NCBI RefSeq assembly: GCF_000720455.1
Contig: NZ_JOAK01000015.1
Span: 62,001 to 126,000, forward strand
Origin: Streptomyces virginiae
Lineage (GTDB): Bacteria > Actinomycetota > Actinomycetes > Streptomycetales > Streptomycetaceae
Length of the DNA stretch: 64,000 nt
Direction: 5' to 3'
In this document: one piece after another, positions 59,760 to 64,000 of the stretch
How positions within the stretch are numbered: position 1 is the first letter of the stretch
How the letters are laid out: every line of letters begins with the position of its first letter
Made by a program: the position numbers and the translations under genes
Notes under the pieces: model-generated
The model's database searches: none
Seen by the model: the letters and a program-made list of their open reading frames with translations, nothing else
What the model was told of the DNA's origin: nothing

Positions 59760-60959
59760 TCAGGCCAGGTCGGCGGCCTCGACCTCCTCGCGGGTGATCC
59801 CCAGCAGGTACAGCACCGCGTCCAGGAAGGGCACGTTCACCGCCGTGTGCGCCGCCTCGCGGACCACCGGCTTGGCGTTGAAGGCCACGCCCAGCCCGGC
59901 CGCGTTCAGCATGTCCAGGTCGTTGGCGCCGTCACCGATGGCCACCGTCTGGGCCAGCGGCACACCGGCCTCCGCGGCGAAGCGGCGCAGCAGCCGGGCC
60001 TTGCCCGCCCGGTCCACGATCTCCCCGGTGACCTTGCCCGTCAGCTTCCCGTCGACGATCTCCAGGGTGTTGGCGGAGGCGAAGTCCAGCCCCAGCCGCT
60101 CCCGCAGGTCGTCCGTCACCTGGGTGAAGCCGCCGGAGACCACGCCCACCTGGTAGCCGAGCCGCTTCAGGGTACGGATCAGGGTCCGCGCACCCGGGGT
60201 CAGCTGCACCTCGGCGCGCACCTTGTCCACGACGGAGGCGTCCAGGCCCGCCAGCAGCGCCACCCGGGCGTGCAGCGACTGCTCGAAGTCCAGCTCGCCG
60301 CGCATGGCCCGTTCGGTGACCTCGGCGACCTCGGCCTCGCACCCGGCGTGGGCGGCGAAGAGCTCGATGACCTCGTCCTGGATGAGGGTCGAGTCCACGT
60401 CCATGACGACCAGGCGCTGCGCCCGGCGGTGCAGCCCGGCCGAGACGACGGCGATGTCCACGCCGATGTGCGCGGCGGCCGTGGCCAGCGCGGTGCGCAG
60501 CGGCTCGGTCTCCACACCGGAGACGGCGAACTCCACCGCGGTCACCGGATACTTGGCGAGCCGGAAGATACGGTCGATGTTGCCGCCGGCCCCGGTGATC
60601 TCCGCGGCGATGGCGGCCGTGGACTCGGCGGTGAGCGGGTGGCCGAGCACGGTGACGTGGGACCGGCCGCTGCCGCGCGGCCGGTTGTCACCGGTACCGG
60701 AGAGGATCTCGGCCTGCAGCTTGAGCGATTCGGCCCAGCTGTGGACGGTGGCCCGCAGGTCGCCCTCGGTGCTGCCGACGGGCTTGGTGACGAGGGCGCA
60801 CAGGACGATGCGGCCACGGGTGACGACCTGCTCGATGTCGACGACGTCGACGGAGTAGGCGGCGAGGGTGTCGAACAGCCCGGCGGTGATCCCGGGACGG
60901 TCCTTGCCGAAGATCTTGACGAGGAGGGTGGGGACGTCGGAGGTCTGCGATGCGCTCAT
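59760..60959 (-). CDS. serB: Phosphoserine phosphatase
   Basis: A 399-residue HAD phosphatase for the last step of serine synthesis. Two ACT-type domains occupy the N-terminal half (VKIFGKDRPGITAGLFDTLA and VTVLGHPLTAESTAAIAAEI), then the HAD core: motif I VMDVDSTLIQDE, motif II VVSGGFTQV, Lys in NTLEIVDGKLTGKV, motif IV IGDGANDLDML. The two-ACT layout is typical for actinobacterial SerB2, where ACT domains bind serine for feedback. Single gene. Confidence 0.96.
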   Translation of the reverse strand: MSASQTSDVPTLLVKIFGKDRPGITAGLFDTLAAYSVDVVDIEQVVTRGRIVLCALVTKPVGSTEGDLRATVHSWAESLKLQAEILSGTGDNRPRGSGRSHVTVLGHPLTAESTAAIAAEITGAGGNIDRIFRLAKYPVTAVEFAVSGVETEPLRTALATAAAHIGVDIAVVSAGLHRRAQRLVVMDVDSTLIQDEVIELFAAHAGCEAEVAEVTERAMRGELDFEQSLHARVALLAGLDASVVDKVRAEVQLTPGARTLIRTLKRLGYQVGVVSGGFTQVTDDLRERLGLDFASANTLEIVDGKLTGKVTGEIVDRAGKARLLRRFAAEAGVPLAQTVAIGDGANDLDMLNAAGLGVAFNAKPVVREAAHTAVNVPFLDAVLYLLGITREEVEAADLA

Positions 60960-61061
60960 GGTGCCCTCACCGTATCTTCCCGGCCCCCGGGACAGGACCC
61001 CCGTCCCATTTCCTGAACGCGCCGCGTCCCGCTCGTGAACGTGCCGCGTCCTGCCCGGCCG

Positions 61062-62666
61062 TCACCGCGGCGGAACCGGTGGCTCCGGCGGGTTCGGCGG
61101 GTTCGGCGGTTTCGGCGGGGGCGGGGCGCCCGGCGGGGGCGGCGGGGTGAAGGGTGGCCGCTGCGGGGGCCGGGTACGCCGCGGCGGGTGCGGCGGCACG
61201 CCGGTGACCGTCACGTCCCAGGAGACGTCCGGATCCAGGTACGGCACGGCCCACTCGGGCGGCGGACCCTGCCCGCCACGGCCCCCGCGCCCGCCCCGGC
61301 CGCCGGGGCCCGCCGCGTACGGGCCCGCCGGGTACGGGGCCGTGGGCGCGCCGGGATCCACCGGGCCCGGCCCGCCGGGCCCGCCCGCGGCCGGGCGACC
61401 CGCCGCGACGGCAGCCGCCCGGCCGCGGCCCGCCAGCAGCGCACCGGCCGCGCCGGCCACCGCACCCCACACCGAGCCCAGCAGCAGGGCGTAGGGGACG
61501 TCACCGCGCAGCTCCACCCCGGCGTCCACCATGTCCACGCCCAGCACCGCCAGCGAGGCGTCCGCCGACAGCCGCGTCAGCCGCACCAGCACCGCCAGCG
61601 CCACCCCGGTCACCGCTCCCAGCCGCACCGCGCATCCCGCGACGCCGAGCCCGGGAGACCGTACGGCCGCCAGCACGCCCGCGGCGAGCAGCAGCAGGAA
61701 CACCCCCACCACCAGCAGCCAGACCCGCCCGTCGTACTCCGCGAGCCGGGCCACCGTCACCGGCTCCCGCGGGGACGCCGACAGCAGGTCGTCCAGCGGA
61801 TCCGGCAGCAGCCGCGCCGGCTCGCCCGTGGCCCCGCCGCGCACCGGCACGAACAGCCCCAGCAGCACCCCCAGCCAGCTCCCGTTCGGAGCGCCCAGCA
61901 GCGCGGCGCCCAGCACCCGCCCGGGACGTTCGTCGCCCAGCGCCGCCCACACCGCCGCGGCCAGCCCCGCCGCCACCGCGACCAGCCCCGCCGTCACCAC
62001 CGCGGAGGCGGCGGGCCGCACCCGGGCGAGCCCGGCCGGCCCGCGCCGCGAGACCAGCAGCGCCACCGCCAGCACCGCGAGCGCCCACAGGCCCGCGCCC
62101 AGCAGGGTCGGCCCCGGTTCCACGGAGAAGCCCACCCGGGTCCGCGCCTCGACCAGGTCCCCCACCCGGTCCGGGAGCAGCCCGCCGATGTCCCCGATCC
62201 CCGGCACCTCGACCTTCACCGGGGTCCTCGGCAGCGCCGTGCCGTCGAGGGTGACCACGTCGTGCCCGGCCCACGCCAGGCCTCCCGCCGTCGCGACGAG
62301 CAGCGCGGTGAAGGCCACGACCCTGGCGGCCGTCTCGCCCCCGCCCGCTCCGGCTCGCAGCGAGCGCAGGAACAGCCCGGCCAGCACCAGGGCCCCGGCC
62401 AGCGACACCCCCAAGGGCATGACGTCCAGGGAGGTTTCGGCCCCCGCTCCGGCAACTCCGAAGACCGAGACGTCACCCGAAGGGTCCACGGTTCCACCGA
62501 CCGCGAGGACCACCACGGCAGCCGTCATCGGCCCGAGCGAACCCCCGGCGGCGTCCGCGCCCAGCAGGTGCAGCCCCAGACCGGCCACCCCCGCCATCAC
62601 GATCAGGGACCAGCCCACGGCGGCCACGGCGGACAGGAACACGTCTCCCCAGCGGATGCGGCGCAC
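61062..62666 (-). CDS. Streptophobe family membrane protein
   Basis: A roughly 534-residue protein with about ten hydrophobic helices in its first 420 residues (IRWGDVFLSAVAAVGWSLIVMAGVAG, LALGVSLAG-type segments, LLVVGVFLLLLAAGVLAAV) and polar loops with GEPARLLPDPLDDLLSASPREPV. The last 110 residues are low complexity: Gly/Arg/Pro (GGRGGRGGRGG) then a nearly pure proline stretch PPPPPGAPPPPKPPNPPNPP. This is the streptophobe group, known only from Streptomyces and relatives, without known function. The start is uncertain: GTG 62666 begins at VRRIRWGDVF; the frame stays open to 62801. The 232-bp gap to the FHA gene shows nothing I can name. Confidence 0.82.
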   Translation of the reverse strand: MRRIRWGDVFLSAVAAVGWSLIVMAGVAGLGLHLLGADAAGGSLGPMTAAVVVLAVGGTVDPSGDVSVFGVAGAGAETSLDVMPLGVSLAGALVLAGLFLRSLRAGAGGGETAARVVAFTALLVATAGGLAWAGHDVVTLDGTALPRTPVKVEVPGIGDIGGLLPDRVGDLVEARTRVGFSVEPGPTLLGAGLWALAVLAVALLVSRRGPAGLARVRPAASAVVTAGLVAVAAGLAAAVWAALGDERPGRVLGAALLGAPNGSWLGVLLGLFVPVRGGATGEPARLLPDPLDDLLSASPREPVTVARLAEYDGRVWLLVVGVFLLLLAAGVLAAVRSPGLGVAGCAVRLGAVTGVALAVLVRLTRLSADASLAVLGVDMVDAGVELRGDVPYALLLGSVWGAVAGAAGALLAGRGRAAAVAAGRPAAGGPGGPGPVDPGAPTAPYPAGPYAAGPGGRGGRGGRGGQGPPPEWAVPYLDPDVSWDVTVTGVPPHPPRRTRPPQRPPFTPPPPPGAPPPPKPPNPPNPPEPPVPPR

Positions 62667-62898
62667 GCGGTGGACCCCCGATGCCTGCCGAGCGGTACGC
62701 GACGGAACCCCCGGGCGAGAAGTCCCGTATCTCACTCTCCGGGTGACTTTCGCCCCCGTCAACGGGCGGACGTAGACGCCCCGGCAAGGCCCGGATTCCA
62801 CATACGGCTGCAGGCCTGAAATAGTTCCCCCGGATGTTCGCCATCCCTAGACTCCCTGACGTCATGGGGGATTCTCGGGGGACTTAAGTGGGGCTGGA

Positions 62899-64000
62899 GT
62901 GCCGGAACTCGTACTGGAATTGAATGGCAGGACCTGGACGCTCGATCCGTCCAGGTCGTACTCGCTGGGGCGCGATCCCCAGGGAGACGTGGTGATCGAC
63001 GATGCGCGGGTGTCGTGGCGGCACGCCACCATCGCCTGGAACGGCCAGGGTTGGGGGCTCGAGGACCACGGCAGCACCAACGGCACCTACGTGCAGGGGG
63101 CGAGGGTCCAGCAGACCGCGCTCGTGCCCGGCACGCCGGTCCACCTGGGCAACGCCACCGACGGCCCGCGACTGAACCTGAGCGCCGCCGCCGCGCCGCA
63201 GCCCGCCGTGGCGCAGCAGCAGGCGCAGCAGACCCCGGCCCAGGCGTACGCCCAGCCTCAGGCCGCGGCCTACCAGGCTGCGCAGCAGCCCCAGCAGGCC
63301 TGGAACCAGCAGCAGCACCAGCCGCAGCAGCCGCAGGTCCACGTCCCGCAGCAGCAGGGCGGCGGCGCCGCGCCCCGCCAGCCGCAGGCCGCGGCTGCGG
63401 GCTACGGCGGCGACCGCAGCCCGACGACGTTCCACCAGCTCTCGCTGGGCCACGTCATGCGGATCGGCCGTGCGCTGGAGAACGAGCTGGTGGTCTCCGA
63501 CCTCCAGGTCTCGCGCCACCACGCCGAGTTCCACTCGATGCCCGGCGGCCGCTTCGAGATCCGCGACCTCGGCAGCCACAACGGCACCTACGTCAACGGC
63601 CAGCCGCTGGCGAAGTCCGGCACCCAGCTCCTCGGCCCGAACGACATCGTCGGCGTCGGCCACTCGACGTTCCGCATCGTCGGGGACCGGCTCGAGGAGT
63701 TCGTCGACACCGGCGAGGTCTCCTTCTCGGCCCGCCACCTCACCGTCACGGTCGACGGCGGCAAGCAGATCCTCAAGGACGTCACCTTCGGCGTCCCGGA
63801 GAAGTCGCTGATCGGCGTCATCGGCCCGTCCGGCTCCGGCAAGTCCACCCTGCTCAAGGCGCTGACCGGCTACCGGCCCGCCGACCAGGGCGACGTCCTC
63901 TACGACAACCGCAACCTGTACAAGCAGTTCGCGGAGCTCCGCCAGCGCATCGGCCTGGTCCCGCAGGACGACATCCTGCACAAGGAGCTGCGGGTCAACA
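62899..64000 (+). CDS. Double-FHA ABC transporter ATPase, 5' part (partial)
   Basis: The first 367 codons of a gene that runs past the window end. Two FHA domains: about 1-95 (YSLGRDPQGDVVIDDARVSWRHATI, HGSTNGTYVQG) and about 175-260 (MRIGRALENELVVSDLQVSRHHAEF, GSHNGTYVNG), joined by an 80-residue Gln/Ala/Pro-rich linker. An ABC ATPase then begins (LTVTVDGGKQILKDVTF, Walker A GPSGSGKSTLL). This matches the layout of mycobacterial Rv1747, whose FHA domains bind phosphothreonine, so control by a Ser/Thr kinase is likely. GTG 62899 is the only start that includes the whole first FHA domain. Confidence 0.93.
   Translation, partial: MPELVLELNGRTWTLDPSRSYSLGRDPQGDVVIDDARVSWRHATIAWNGQGWGLEDHGSTNGTYVQGARVQQTALVPGTPVHLGNATDGPRLNLSAAAAPQPAVAQQQAQQTPAQAYAQPQAAAYQAAQQPQQAWNQQQHQPQQPQVHVPQQQGGGAAPRQPQAAAAGYGGDRSPTTFHQLSLGHVMRIGRALENELVVSDLQVSRHHAEFHSMPGGRFEIRDLGSHNGTYVNGQPLAKSGTQLLGPNDIVGVGHSTFRIVGDRLEEFVDTGEVSFSARHLTVTVDGGKQILKDVTFGVPEKSLIGVIGPSGSGKSTLLKALTGYRPADQGDVLYDNRNLYKQFAELRQRIGLVPQDDILHKELRVN

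Noticed and set aside
63190..63420. Gln/Ala-rich FHA linker as a prion-like or repeat domain
   Set aside because: It has no regular unit and is flanked by two FHA domains; a flexible linker is the simplest reading.

Overview
The window is a 64 kb piece of a very GC-rich actinobacterial chromosome, almost certainly Streptomyces. Evidence: the codon usage, frequent GTG and TTG starts, a gbn gene (nucleoid protein so far described from Streptomyces), a 'streptophobe' membrane protein, an LAETGG sortase substrate, an SGM_5486-type micropeptide, a pitH2-like phosphate permease with a PHO box, and a gene order that, as far as I remember it, follows the S. coelicolor SCO18xx core region (fabI, fabG, tyrS, moaA, gbn, pitH2, cob genes). 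I see no tRNA, rRNA, insertion sequence, prophage or CRISPR array. Most of the window is conserved chromosome with a few accessory genes.

Layout. 1-5.9 kb: end of a sensor kinase and its LuxR-type response regulator, a penicillin-binding protein, an acetyltransferase, a DsbA/FrnE-like protein, a class V aminotransferase and an amidohydrolase. 6-8.3 kb: LAETGG surface protein facing a CapA-like phosphoesterase. 8.4-17.8 kb: cobalamin locus. A cobalamin riboswitch leads the minus-strand run cobD(cbiB)-cobQ-cobaltochelatase-cobO-cobB; cobC (fused to a CbiG C-terminal domain) lies further on, and a ZIP metal transporter sits between. Two copies of a dispersed repeat lie in this locus, one inside cobB. 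17.9-19.5 kb: small membrane protein and phosphate permease behind a PHO box. 19.7-25.7 kb: hydrolase, an uncharacterised protein, VOC protein, YpfJ metallopeptidase, and an ABC-F ATPase whose reading frame is broken just after the second Walker A motif. 25.7-27.3 kb: gbn and an enoyl-CoA hydratase-like protein. 27.3-29.6 kb: a five-gene Asp23/AmaP envelope operon.

29.6-37.6 kb: a minus-strand run (SDR, SURF1, zinc-ribbon protein, DEDDh exonuclease with BRCT, TetR) and, divergent from the TetR gene, a four-gene catabolic-looking operon (acetoacetate-decarboxylase-like, SDR, two amidohydrolases). 37.6-40.7 kb: a large NACHT-LRR NTPase, a bacterial NLR-like candidate immune protein with paired palindromes in its promoter. 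40.7-43.5 kb: an alkylglycerol-monooxygenase-like di-iron enzyme, a lysoplasmalogenase and a zinc alcohol dehydrogenase, which together read as an ether-lipid turnover module. 43.5-49.8 kb: subtilase, acetate-type symporter with DUF485 partner, moaA and small membrane proteins. 49.9-55.8 kb: tyrS, the tldD pair, fabG-fabI. 56-64 kb: secreted protein, GntR regulator with divergent CynX-type transporter and micropeptide, a SixA-type phosphatase, serB, streptophobe protein, and the start of a double-FHA ABC transporter cut by the window end.

The most interesting items are the NACHT-LRR gene, the putative ether-lipid module, the TetR-controlled decarboxylase/amidohydrolase operon, the broken ABC-F gene with a leaderless 7-codon ORF in front of it, the repeat carried in frame by cobB, and the GATC-rich, terminator-bearing leader of gbn.
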